From Clostridium sp. CAG:768 (lineage in GTDB: Bacteria > Cyanobacteriota > Vampirovibrionia > Gastranaerophilales > Gastranaerophilaceae): 64,000 bases of DNA. Below the pieces are notes generated by a model. It was given only the letters and a program-made list of their open reading frames with translations. It made no database searches and was not told the origin of the DNA. This document shows positions 34,008 through 43,081 of this stretch, in pieces; within the stretch, counting starts at the first letter, position 1; the number at the start of each line of letters is the position of its first letter. The position numbers were made by a program, and so were the translations under genes. The stretch is taken from contig FR899629.1 of NCBI GenBank assembly GCA_000437435.1, positions 224,137-288,136 of the forward strand, in the 5' to 3' direction.

Positions 34008-34973
34008 ATGTATATGAAAAAGTATTCAATTGGAATTGATCTTGGCGGAACTAAAATACTTATAGCTCTTGTAGATAGAAATACAGGCGAAGTTTTAGAA
34101 CACGTAAAAAAGAAAACAAAAAAAGATAAAGGTCCTAAAAATATTATAAGAAAAATGCTCGAAGGCATTGAAGAACTTATTGAAAATAGCGGCAAAACAT
34201 TTGATGAAATAAGTTCAATAGGTGTAGGAGCAGCTGGTCAAATTGATAGAAAAAACGGAGTTATAATTGCTGCTGCCAATTTAGATTGTTATGATTTGAA
34301 TTTAAAGAAAATTTTAACTGAAAAATTTGATATTCCTGTATATGTAGGAAATGATGTAGAAATAGCAACTATTGGAGAACAAAAATTCGGAGCTGGTAAA
34401 GATTGTAACGATTTTGTCTGCGTATTTGTCGGCACTGGTGTTGGATCTGCAATTGTAAAAGACGGGAAAATAATTATAGGAGCAACAGGAACTGCTGGAG
34501 AAATAGGGCATATCATTGTAGACTTAAACGGAAGACAATGTTCTTGCGGAGCTCACGGATGTTTAGAAGCTTATGCATCAAGATCAGCAATTGAAAGAAG
34601 AATTGAAGGCGCATTAAAAAAGGGTAGAAAATCCTGTATTTTAGATTATTTAGAAACAGGAAAATCCATCACTTCAAGTATGATTCAAAAATCAATAGAA
34701 AGAGAAGATGAATTAGTTCTGCAATGCGTAACTGAAGCATCAGAATATTTATCAGGCGGAATCGCAAGTATTATCAATTTTATTAATCCAGAGCTTATTA
34801 TTTTAGGCGGCGGCTTAATAGAAGCTGTTGATTATTTCTATCAAAAAACAATTAAAAAAGCCAAAGCAAAATCATTACCAGTCCCTGCAGAAAAAATACA
34901 ATTCAAAAAAGCTATGCTTGGTGACTATTCAGGTGTAATCGGAGCTGCTTTTTTGGAAGACAGGGGGTATTAA
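34008..34973 (+). CDS. ROK-family glucokinase
   Basis: The enzyme probably phosphorylates glucose to glucose-6-phosphate. The ATP-binding motif IGIDLGGTKILIALV is at the N terminus, the catalytic region reads VYVGNDVEIATIGEQKFGAG, and the ROK signature with zinc ligands is in AGEIGHIIVDLNGRQCSCGAHGCLEAYAS. Length is normal (321). I keep the first ATG (34008) because of its distance from the TATAAT box; the ATG two codons on is an alternative. It heads an operon with the GT9 gene one base after its stop. Confidence 0.88.
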   Translation: MYMKKYSIGIDLGGTKILIALVDRNTGEVLEHVKKKTKKDKGPKNIIRKMLEGIEELIENSGKTFDEISSIGVGAAGQIDRKNGVIIAAANLDCYDLNLKKILTEKFDIPVYVGNDVEIATIGEQKFGAGKDCNDFVCVFVGTGVGSAIVKDGKIIIGATGTAGEIGHIIVDLNGRQCSCGAHGCLEAYASRSAIERRIEGALKKGRKSCILDYLETGKSITSSMIQKSIEREDELVLQCVTEASEYLSGGIASIINFINPELIILGGGLIEAVDYFYQKTIKKAKAKSLPVPAEKIQFKKAMLGDYSGVIGAAFLEDRGY

Positions 34974-34974
34974 A

Positions 34975-36036
34975 ATGACAAAAAAAATAATGCTTATAAG
35001 ATTATCTTCTCTTGGAGATGTTATTTTTAATATTCCATTAGCAAATGTATTAAAAAATAACGGCTACGAAGTTACTTGGCTTGTATCAGAAAAAGGTATT
35101 GATATTGTAAAAGATAATCCCGCAGTAAAAAATGCAATATTAATTCCAATAAAAAAATGGAAAAAAGATGGATTTTCCATAAAGAATTTTATTGAATTTC
35201 TCAAAATATTAAAAAGAATTAGAGATGAACATTTTGACATTGCTATCGATACACAAATGATGTTCAAAAGTATGATTTGGATGAGATTGTGTGGTGCAAA
35301 AAGAAAAATCTGTTTAAAATATGGGAAAGAATTCTCATACCTTGGAGGAGATGAAAGAATTGATCCAGCTCCAAATCCAAATTTTTCAACACACGCAATA
35401 TTTCAACATATGCAATACGCAAAATATTTAGGGCTTGAAGGTACTGATGAAGTAAAATTTACACTTCCTCCAACAAGTGAAGAAACTAAAGCTAAAGTAA
35501 ATATTTTATTAAAAAAACTAGACAAATCAAAACCAATGGTAGTAATTTGTCCTGCAACAACTTGGCGTTTGAAACATTGGAACAAAGATAATTGGAAACA
35601 AGTCGTTGATGCGATAAAAGACAAATGTTCTTTAGTATTTACCGGAACAGAAGGTGATAAAGATTTAATTTCATACATAGGCGGAGACAATTTTATAAAT
35701 CTTGCAGGACAAACAGGTATTAAAGATTTAATTGAGATATTCTCAAGAGCAAAACTTGTTATGGCTCCTGATTCAGGGAGTGCGCATGTCGCACGAGCAA
35801 CAGAAATTCCTGCCGTAATCTCAATATTTTGCTGCACACCACCTACTTCATACGGACCTTTTGGTGATGACAAAAAATATTTCGCAATAAACGGAAAATT
35901 AAAATGCCAACCTTGTCATACAAGAAAATGTCCGCTTCAAGGGGAAGATGCTGAGCAATGCGTAAATTATCCAAGACCTGAAGAAATTATAAATATTGTA
36001 AACAACATATTACAAAACTCTCAACATAGTGTATAA
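34975..36036 (+). CDS. GT9-family glycosyltransferase (heptosyltransferase type)
   Basis: Family GT9 adds heptose residues to the lipopolysaccharide core from ADP-heptose. The N-terminal signature IMLIRLSSLGDVIFNIPLANVLK, the central CPATTWRLKHWNKDNW, and the donor-binding VMAPDSGSAHVARATEIPAV with the following YGPFG are all clear. Length 353 is normal. A cysteine cluster near the C terminus (CQPCHTRKCPLQGEDAEQC) is common in this family. Its stop codon overlaps the TATAAT box of the next gene. Confidence 0.9.
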   Translation: MTKKIMLIRLSSLGDVIFNIPLANVLKNNGYEVTWLVSEKGIDIVKDNPAVKNAILIPIKKWKKDGFSIKNFIEFLKILKRIRDEHFDIAIDTQMMFKSMIWMRLCGAKRKICLKYGKEFSYLGGDERIDPAPNPNFSTHAIFQHMQYAKYLGLEGTDEVKFTLPPTSEETKAKVNILLKKLDKSKPMVVICPATTWRLKHWNKDNWKQVVDAIKDKCSLVFTGTEGDKDLISYIGGDNFINLAGQTGIKDLIEIFSRAKLVMAPDSGSAHVARATEIPAVISIFCCTPPTSYGPFGDDKKYFAINGKLKCQPCHTRKCPLQGEDAEQCVNYPRPEEIINIVNNILQNSQHSV

Positions 36037-36037
36037 T
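36032..36037 (+). promoter_or_regulatory. -10 box of the GGDEF/HD-GYP gene (leaderless), overlapping the previous stop codon
   Basis: TATAAT contains the TAA stop of the GT9 gene and is followed by exactly six bases and the ATG at 36044. Confidence 0.5.
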
Positions 36038-36043
36038 AAGTAT

Positions 36044-37939
36044 ATGAGTTTTTTCGATAATATAAAAGAAATATATAGAAAAGTTTCAGAAGTTGAAAGT
36101 GCTATTTACAATGGCAAAGAAGACTATCTTGAAATATATGAACGAAATCAACAACTCGAAAAAGAAATTGAAGAACGCACAAGAGAACTTAATATCGCAA
36201 ATAAAAGAATGCTTACCCTCCAACATATTTGGGATATGATGAATGCTTCAAGGCCACTGCAAAGCGTACTAGAAACTATTGTAAACAGTATCCAAGGAGA
36301 ATTAGGATACCATCATTGCAACATAATAAAGAAATGTGAAGATGAAAAAGGCATTTATTTAACAGTCTTAGCTCAATCCAATGATGTTTCAATAAAAAGA
36401 GTGGACAAACTTATAAAAACTCCAGTCCAAGCAAGAAAACTCTTATATCATGAAAATAGCGTCTACGCTAACGCAGCTAACGCTAAAAAAATTATGCAAA
36501 CAACAGATATCGGTGGAACATTAAAATCAGTAGCTCCTGATATTCCAGATGATATAATTAATGAAATAGTTGAGGGCAGTCCAAGCAAATCAATAATTAC
36601 AGTCCCTCTTTTCACAAGAAATTCACACTATGGTTGGTTTAATGTGTTTTCTTCAAGAAAAGAATTAACTCCAAGTGAAACAGATTTTTTAACAATATTC
36701 GCACAACAAATAGAAATGGCAATTACAATTGCAGGCCTGTTCGAAGAAGTTAAAGCTCAAGCTGTAACTGACGGACTTACAGGTCTTTATAACAGAAGAT
36801 ATTTTGAAGAATATCTAAAAAAAGAAGTTACTCGTGCATTACGACAAAAACAATCATTCAGTGTAATAGGACTTGACCTAGATCATTTAAAAGAAATTAA
36901 TGACAAATACGGTCACGCATATGGGGACTTAGCTATCAAAACAGTTGCAGATGTCCTAAAACGGAATGCAAGATCTATTGATACAGCTGCTCGTATGGGT
37001 GGAGAAGAATTTAACGTAATATTACCTGGAGTTGATTCCCAAGGTGCAATGATTGCAGCTGAAAGAATTAGAAAAGCACTTGAGGAAGAACAACTTGACA
37101 CAATAGGTCATATTACCGCAAGTATAGGTGTTGCAACATTTTTAGAACATTCTGACAATATCGAAGATATCTTGGAATTAACCGATCAAGCAATGTATCA
37201 ATCAAAAAGAAACGGAAGAAACCAAGTTACACTTGCGAAACCAATATCAGAGACAAGCTGGCAAGAAATTGCAATCAACACATTCATGGATATTCTATCA
37301 AAACATAATATCCCACTTGATAAAAATGTATCAGAAGAACTTAAAAACAAATTACAAAAACCTAAAGATGAAGTCCACAAGGAAGCCTTATACACAGTCG
37401 CTGATATGCTTACCCAAACATACAATCCGCTTCATCATACAGGTGTAATGAAATCAAAAGTGCTGCTTGCTGTAAGTCTTGCAAAACGTTTTGATTTACC
37501 TAAAGATGAAATCGATAAATTAAGAATTGCAATGCTTTTATATGATATTGGAAATCTTATGCTGCCTGCAGAATTGTTACAAAAAACAACTCCTTTGACA
37601 GAAGAAGAAAGAAATCATATCAAAGAACACCCAATTATCGCGGCGAAAGAAATCTTGCAACCAATTAGTTACATACAAGATATTATTCCTATAATAGAAC
37701 ACCACCACGAAAATTGGGACGGAACAGGTTATCCTGCACAAATTTCAAAAGAAGAAATTCCTATGACTTCTCAAATCATATTAATTGTTGATGCTTATTT
37801 TGCATTGACAGAACCTAGAACATACAGAGCAGAACTAACTCCAAAACAAGCTGTTGAAATAATTAAACAAGACTCCGGCAAAAAATGGAATTCGGCTTTG
37901 GTACAAGAATTTATTTCACTTATAGACCACGACATATAA
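36044..37939 (+). CDS. GAF, GGDEF and degenerate HD-GYP domain protein
   Basis: I start at MSFFDNIKEIY (36044), six bases after a TATAAT box; an upstream in-frame ATG at 36029 lies inside the previous gene. A short coiled coil and a GAF sensor domain (about 60-230) come first. The GGDEF domain (about 235-395) has GGEEF at 319-323 and an inhibitory RxxD site (RSID) five residues before it, so it can probably make cyclic di-GMP. The C-terminal HD-GYP domain has HHENWDGTGYP intact, but the HD pair reads LLYDIGN, with Tyr at residue 500 where the metal-binding His should be. It may bind or cut cyclic di-GMP poorly. Confidence 0.88.
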   Translation: MSFFDNIKEIYRKVSEVESAIYNGKEDYLEIYERNQQLEKEIEERTRELNIANKRMLTLQHIWDMMNASRPLQSVLETIVNSIQGELGYHHCNIIKKCEDEKGIYLTVLAQSNDVSIKRVDKLIKTPVQARKLLYHENSVYANAANAKKIMQTTDIGGTLKSVAPDIPDDIINEIVEGSPSKSIITVPLFTRNSHYGWFNVFSSRKELTPSETDFLTIFAQQIEMAITIAGLFEEVKAQAVTDGLTGLYNRRYFEEYLKKEVTRALRQKQSFSVIGLDLDHLKEINDKYGHAYGDLAIKTVADVLKRNARSIDTAARMGGEEFNVILPGVDSQGAMIAAERIRKALEEEQLDTIGHITASIGVATFLEHSDNIEDILELTDQAMYQSKRNGRNQVTLAKPISETSWQEIAINTFMDILSKHNIPLDKNVSEELKNKLQKPKDEVHKEALYTVADMLTQTYNPLHHTGVMKSKVLLAVSLAKRFDLPKDEIDKLRIAMLLYDIGNLMLPAELLQKTTPLTEEERNHIKEHPIIAAKEILQPISYIQDIIPIIEHHHENWDGTGYPAQISKEEIPMTSQIILIVDAYFALTEPRTYRAELTPKQAVEIIKQDSGKKWNSALVQEFISLIDHDI

Positions 37940-38832
37940 TGAATGAAAAAGAATTAATCAAAATAATTAAATCAACATTAAATTCCAAATACATAGGCGA
38001 TGATTGTGCCTATTTAGAAGATTTAGGAATTGTAATTACACAGGACAGCCTTGTAGAAGATGTTCATTTTAAAATGGATTTTATCACTCCATATCAACTC
38101 GGCTACAAATCCGTTATGGTAAATATAAGTGACGTTTGTGCATCAGGTGCAGAGCCTAAATATTTAACAATTTCATTGTCATTACCGAATTTTGTTGATG
38201 AAAACTTTGTAAAAGAGTTTTATGAAGGTGCAAAAAACGCATCTGATAATGTACAAATTGTAGGCGGAGATATTACAGGCAGTGACAAAATATATATTTC
38301 AGTTACCGCAATCGGCTCAACTAGAGGAAGAAAAATATCCTCCCGTAAAAATGCAAAAATAGGTCATAAAATCATCGTTTCAGGTGAACATGGCTCGAGT
38401 GCTTACGGCTTAAAGCTTTTATTAAACGGAGAAAATAAACCCGAAAAATTTATAAAAGCACATCTCATGCCCGTCGCCCAAAAAGAATTTTCTAAACAGA
38501 TTTCAGAAAATATAACTTGTGATTATGCAATGATGGATACTTCAGATGGACTTGCAGACGCATTAATACAAATTGCAAAAGCGAGTGATGTTATTTTATC
38601 TATAGATACATCAAAAATTCCGCATGACAAATCCGTTGATATGGATACAGTTTTATATGGTGGAGAAGACTATCAGCTTGTTGCAACTGTTCCAGATCAC
38701 ATATTGAAAAACTTAAATGATTATACGATAATAGGAGAGGTAAAAGAAAAAATTTCCGATTCAGGTCTTCTAATAGACCAAAGATTTTACACTAACATTG
38801 ACGAAAAATTATACAATCATTTTAAGGAGTAG
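37939..38832 (+). CDS. thiL: thiamine-monophosphate kinase
   Basis: ThiL makes thiamine diphosphate from thiamine monophosphate with ATP. The N-terminal KYIGDDCAYLED, TQDSLVEDVHF and the following YKSVMVNISDVCASGAEP are characteristic, as are VGGDITGS and MDTSDGLADAL. I start at the ATG at 37939, whose A is shared with the stop of the previous gene (TAATG), giving 297 residues, close to the family norm. ispD follows after 6 bases. Confidence 0.93.
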   Translation: MNEKELIKIIKSTLNSKYIGDDCAYLEDLGIVITQDSLVEDVHFKMDFITPYQLGYKSVMVNISDVCASGAEPKYLTISLSLPNFVDENFVKEFYEGAKNASDNVQIVGGDITGSDKIYISVTAIGSTRGRKISSRKNAKIGHKIIVSGEHGSSAYGLKLLLNGENKPEKFIKAHLMPVAQKEFSKQISENITCDYAMMDTSDGLADALIQIAKASDVILSIDTSKIPHDKSVDMDTVLYGGEDYQLVATVPDHILKNLNDYTIIGEVKEKISDSGLLIDQRFYTNIDEKLYNHFKE

Positions 38833-38838
38833 CTAAAA

Positions 38839-39495
38839 ATGAATTTCAAAGTTAACGCAATAATCCCAGCAGGAGGAACATCATCGCGCTTTGGAAACAA
38901 GAACAAACTTTTGGAAAAAATTTATGATAAAGAAGTAATTAGATATACAATAGAAGCATTCGAAAAATCAGATGTTGATGAAATTATAATATGCGCTAAT
39001 ATTAATATTATAGAAGAATTAAAAGAAATATTCAAAAACAGTCAAAAAGTAAAAATTATTGAAGGCGGAGCAACAAGACAAGAATCCGTATTCAATGGAT
39101 TAAAAGCCTCTGAATGTGATTATGTCCTAATCCATGACGGTGCAAGACCTATGATTTCAACAGACTTAATAAACAGTGCAATAGAAGAAGTAAAAACCAA
39201 AAAAGCTCTCACTGTTGCAACTAAAACAATCGATACAATTAAAGAAGTCATTGACGGTAAAATTGTAAAAACAATTGATAGAGCAAAATTATATAATACT
39301 CAAACACCTCAAGCATTTGAATATAATTTAATAAAAGATGCTCATATGAAATTGTATGGTAAAAATTATACAGATGATGCAGGAATGTTAGAAGAATTAG
39401 GACAAACTGTCTATATCCTTAACGGAAGTTACAAAAATATAAAAATTACAACCCAAAACGATATTGACATTGCAAAAATTTATCTTAGTTATTAA
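38839..39495 (+). CDS. ispD: 2-C-methyl-D-erythritol 4-phosphate cytidylyltransferase
   Basis: IspD joins CTP to methylerythritol phosphate in the non-mevalonate isoprenoid pathway. The CTP-binding motif IIPAGGTSSRFGNKNKLLEKI, the conserved GGATRQESVFNGL, VLIHDGARPMIS and NTQTPQAFEYNLI are all present. Length 218 is normal. An AAGGAGTAG site overlaps the end of thiL. It is the last gene of the glucokinase operon. Confidence 0.95.
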   Translation: MNFKVNAIIPAGGTSSRFGNKNKLLEKIYDKEVIRYTIEAFEKSDVDEIIICANINIIEELKEIFKNSQKVKIIEGGATRQESVFNGLKASECDYVLIHDGARPMISTDLINSAIEEVKTKKALTVATKTIDTIKEVIDGKIVKTIDRAKLYNTQTPQAFEYNLIKDAHMKLYGKNYTDDAGMLEELGQTVYILNGSYKNIKITTQNDIDIAKIYLSY

Positions 39496-39523
39496 TAAAA
39501 AAAATCCCCTTTTCTAAGGGGAT
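39496..39523 (-). terminator. terminator downstream of the annexin-like gene
   Basis: The stem ATCCCCTT / AAGGGGAT is followed by eight T when read on the minus strand, so it mainly stops the leftward transcript. On the plus strand the tail is poor, but it may still help end the ispD operon. Confidence 0.7.
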
Positions 39524-39601
39524 AAATTTCACACTTTACCTACTAACTTTCTTCTACGATTTTCTTTCTACCAAATATGAGGAATCATTAATATAAACTT
39601 T

Positions 39602-41062
39602 TTATGCAGCAGCTCCTACTTTTTCTTTTTTCAAATATTTAGCTGGTTCATAACCTGCTTTTTCAAGAGCTTTTGCTAATTCTAAATAATCTTTGCCATA
39701 GTAATTTTTACCTTCAATTCTTATAACAAATTTATTATTTTCATATTTAACTTTATCAGAAATTTCAGCTTTGTCATCACCTAAAATTTCTCTCATATCA
39801 TCTCTGAATTGAGTTTTTTGTTTAGCTGTTTTTTCTGCTTCTTTTTTTTCTGCATCAGCTTTTGCTTTATCAGCTTTAGCTTTTTTATCAGCAGCTGCTT
39901 TATCTGCTTTTTCTTCTTGTTTTGCTTCTGCAGATTCTGCACCTTGTTTTACTTTTTCATAAAGAGCATTTACTGCTTTACAAATTTCATCGTCATCTCT
40001 AGTTGTAATTCCCAAAGTCCAAACGTGCCAATCACCGTGAGTTGCAACTTTAGCAGCTGATACTTCTTTTGATACATCAATACCTAATTCGTGAGCTTTA
40101 TCTTCTAATGCATTAATTAATAACATTGCGATTTCTTCTTTTTGATCACCTTCGCAATCATTCATTAATGTACCGATAAGCCCGTAATCATCATCTCCGC
40201 CTGAATAGCTTCCTTTTCCTTTATAAGTTCTATCCCAAGCTGCAAATAATTCTAATACGTTATCTTTATTGATTTCATCTGTTAATATATTTTTAATACC
40301 GTTTTCATCATCGTCATAGTTTGTTCCTGCACCTCTTACAGATTTTTCAATACGATCACAAACTTTTTCCATTGCATAAGCTAATTCTTTCTTTTCTTTT
40401 TCAGATTTTTTATTTTCAACTGTTCCATTATCTGATGCTTCTGGATCTGTTTCAGAATTTGCTTCTTCTGCATTTTCAGCATTTTCTGCTTCTTGAGAAG
40501 CTTTTACTTCTTCAATAATTTCTTGAGCAACTTCAGAAGCTTTTTTAGTTAATTCAACAACTTCACCTTGAATAGCTTCAACATCTTCAAGTGCTGGTTG
40601 ACCTTTAGCCATATCAACAACACGTTCTTTTAATGTTTTAATTTCATCTAAAACTGCTTGTAAACGTTGTTTTTGAGATTCGTCTAATTTATCTGATTTT
40701 AATACACTTGTAATTTGAGCTTCAATACCACTAAGATTTGATAATAAAGAAGATAATCTTCCTCTAATACCAATTGCAAGCCCCCAATTGTAAGCATTTT
40801 GATTACCTTGAGCAATCAAAGCAGGATCTGTCATCATACCTTGACCTAAGTTTAAACCAATTAACATTGGATTCCATTGGCTGATATGATTTGGATTCCC
40901 GATACCTTGAGCTAATGCATAAGTTAAAGGGGAATAACCAGAAGGATAAATGTTATGTTGAATATTTCCACCAAAATTTGATACCCAGTGACGGTTACCT
41001 AAAGACCAATATGCTGGTAAATTTGGCATCATTGTTGAGTAATTTGGTAATACGTTAAACAT
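39602..41062 (-). CDS. unknown protein with an annexin-like segment and Lys/Ala coiled coils
   Basis: I place the start at the ATG at 41062, which follows AGGAAAG; a GTG at 41122 is in frame and possible. The first 110 residues are rich in Asn, Gly, Tyr and Pro and look like a surface or assembly segment. A helical part (about 110-200) with many Glu follows. Residues about 230-330 contain KSVRGAGTNYDDDENGIKNIL and TLMNDCEGDQKEEIAMLL, whose spacing resembles the G-x-G-T calcium loops and helices of annexin repeats. A Lys/Ala/Glu-rich coiled coil and a small C-terminal domain end it. There is no signal peptide. The annexin link is a suggestion only. Confidence 0.55.
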   Translation of the reverse strand: MFNVLPNYSTMMPNLPAYWSLGNRHWVSNFGGNIQHNIYPSGYSPLTYALAQGIGNPNHISQWNPMLIGLNLGQGMMTDPALIAQGNQNAYNWGLAIGIRGRLSSLLSNLSGIEAQITSVLKSDKLDESQKQRLQAVLDEIKTLKERVVDMAKGQPALEDVEAIQGEVVELTKKASEVAQEIIEEVKASQEAENAENAEEANSETDPEASDNGTVENKKSEKEKKELAYAMEKVCDRIEKSVRGAGTNYDDDENGIKNILTDEINKDNVLELFAAWDRTYKGKGSYSGGDDDYGLIGTLMNDCEGDQKEEIAMLLINALEDKAHELGIDVSKEVSAAKVATHGDWHVWTLGITTRDDDEICKAVNALYEKVKQGAESAEAKQEEKADKAAADKKAKADKAKADAEKKEAEKTAKQKTQFRDDMREILGDDKAEISDKVKYENNKFVIRIEGKNYYGKDYLELAKALEKAGYEPAKYLKKEKVGAAA

Positions 41063-41231
41063 CTTTCCTAATCCCCTGTGAATTTTAAATTCCCCGTATT
41101 TATATAAAGAATTTTTATTCACAAAAATTGCCTATATTTAACATTATAATAAACAAAATCACTAAAAAAACTCTTATTTCAAGGATTTAACACTATTTAC
41201 AAATCTTAATAATTTAATAATTAATACTTTA

Positions 41232-41260
41232 TTGACAATGATATCATTACTTAGTATCAT
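41232..41260 (+). promoter_or_regulatory. promoter with palindromic operator-like site
   Basis: TTGACA (41232-41237), a 17-base spacer and TATCAT (41255-41260) form a good sigma-70 promoter. The spacer contains the perfect 12-base palindrome AATGATATCATT (41237-41248), and TATCATTA is repeated directly over the -10 box. A repressor binding there would block the promoter of the GT2-radical SAM gene. Confidence 0.65.
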
Positions 41261-41290
41261 TATATTGATAAAGAGTTATGAGGATAAAGA

Positions 41291-43081
41291 ATGAATAATA
41301 CACTAAGCCCATTAGTTAGTATAATAGTCACAAGTTACAATTATGACAAATACATATCAGAAACATTAAACTCTTTAATTAATCAGACATATAAAAATAT
41401 TGAAATAATTGTAATGGATGACGGTTCTTCTGATAACTCTATAAATATTATTAAAAATTATCAAAAACAAGATCCCAGAATAAAATTAATTACCCATCCA
41501 AACAATGAAAATAAAGGACTTGCATTCAGCGTTAAAACAGCAATAGAAAATGCTAGTGGAGAATATATAGCATTTTGTGAAAGTGATGATTACTTTAAAC
41601 TAGATCATGTCGAAAAGAAAATTAAATACATAAATAAATATCCTGATGCAGATATTATAATAAATAAACCTATGATGTTTGGAGATAGTGAAAAAATAAA
41701 AAAACTACAACAAGGTTTTTCTACATTATTTTATCAACTTGAAAAAATAAAAAGGCCTAAAGTATACTTCTATGAAATGGAATATACTTGGACATTTCCA
41801 ACATTTTCTACTGTAATGGTAAGAAAAAAATGTTTTTCATCTTGTGATTTCAATCCAAATCCAACAAGTGCTATTGATATATGGCTATGGAAACAAATTA
41901 CTACAACATATAAAGTAGGATTTGTTAATGAATTTTTAACTTACTGGAGAATTCATACAGATTCTCTTGCGAACACTGGAGAACAAGTACTTGATTCGTA
42001 TTGGGAAAACTTAAATAAAATATTATACCAAAATAAAAAATTTAAAAAATATATTAAATGGAAACATAAAGTAAGGAAAATAGCTAGATTCATCTTTTTC
42101 AGAGAAGTAAAAAATAACTTTTTAATAACATATATATTAAGAATACCATTTAAAAAAGATATATCTAAAAAGAAAAAGTTTTGGAAACCTAAAAAAAGTT
42201 TTTTAAATAAAATTAAATCAAAACTTAAAATAAACACCTTAGACAAATCGCAAAAAATAACTCCTTTAGACTACATAAAATACTTTGAAATTCATTTGAC
42301 AGATCACTGTAATTTAAATTGTTACTCTTGCAATCACTTTTCTCCATTAGCTAAAAAAACTTTTTTAGATATTGAAGAATTTAAAAAAGATTTTAAAAGG
42401 ATGTCTGAATTAACAGCTGGACATGTTGATATTATTAGTTTAATGGGAGGAGAACCTTTACTTCATCCACAAATAAATGAATTTATACAATCCGCAAGAA
42501 ATTATTTTCCTAATTCTAATATTCAAGTTGTAACAAATGCTATATTACTAAATAACATGGATAACAATTTTTGGGAAGTTTGCAGTAAAAATAAAATATG
42601 GCTTTCTTGTACTGAATATCCTATAAAAATAAACTGGGATGAAATTAGAGAAAAAGCAAAAAAATTTAATGTAACAATATATTTCTTATCAAACAATGGG
42701 GCTAATGAAATCCAAACATACACACCTTGTAACAAAGATAACAAAACTTCATGGTATTATCCATTAGACATAGAAGGAAAACAAAATATTGAAGAAAATT
42801 TCTTAAATTGTAAAGAAGCTAATTCTTGCATTCATCTTAGACATGGTAAATTGTATACTTGTTGTGTAGCTCCAAATATTTGCCATTTTAATGAACATTT
42901 CAATAAAAACATTCCATTAAATGAAAATGATGGTATAGACATTCATAAAGCAAAAAATTTAAGAGAAGTTCTAGATTTTCTAGCAAAACCAATCAATTTC
43001 TGCAAATATTGCAATGTAAAAAAAAGAAAACTCGATTTACCTTGGCAAAGATCCCAAAAAAGCATTAAAGAATACACATAG
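41291..43081 (+). CDS. GT2 glycosyltransferase fused to a radical SAM domain
   Basis: Residues 1-230 form a family 2 glycosyltransferase with SIIVTSYNYDKYISETLNSLINQTYKN, VMDDGSSDNS and the metal-binding CESDDYF. A basic Lys-rich linker follows. From about residue 330 there is a radical SAM domain with the iron-sulfur motif CNLNCYSC (Cys340, 344, 347) and the SAM-binding MGGEPLLHP, then a cysteine-rich tail (CIHLRHGKLYTCC and FCKYCNVKK) that could hold an extra cluster. The joined activities suggest transfer of a sugar and then radical modification of it or its acceptor in surface glycan synthesis. GAGGAT precedes the ATG. The gene looks more AT-rich than its neighbours. Confidence 0.85.
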   Translation: MNNTLSPLVSIIVTSYNYDKYISETLNSLINQTYKNIEIIVMDDGSSDNSINIIKNYQKQDPRIKLITHPNNENKGLAFSVKTAIENASGEYIAFCESDDYFKLDHVEKKIKYINKYPDADIIINKPMMFGDSEKIKKLQQGFSTLFYQLEKIKRPKVYFYEMEYTWTFPTFSTVMVRKKCFSSCDFNPNPTSAIDIWLWKQITTTYKVGFVNEFLTYWRIHTDSLANTGEQVLDSYWENLNKILYQNKKFKKYIKWKHKVRKIARFIFFREVKNNFLITYILRIPFKKDISKKKKFWKPKKSFLNKIKSKLKINTLDKSQKITPLDYIKYFEIHLTDHCNLNCYSCNHFSPLAKKTFLDIEEFKKDFKRMSELTAGHVDIISLMGGEPLLHPQINEFIQSARNYFPNSNIQVVTNAILLNNMDNNFWEVCSKNKIWLSCTEYPIKINWDEIREKAKKFNVTIYFLSNNGANEIQTYTPCNKDNKTSWYYPLDIEGKQNIEENFLNCKEANSCIHLRHGKLYTCCVAPNICHFNEHFNKNIPLNENDGIDIHKAKNLREVLDFLAKPINFCKYCNVKKRKLDLPWQRSQKSIKEYT

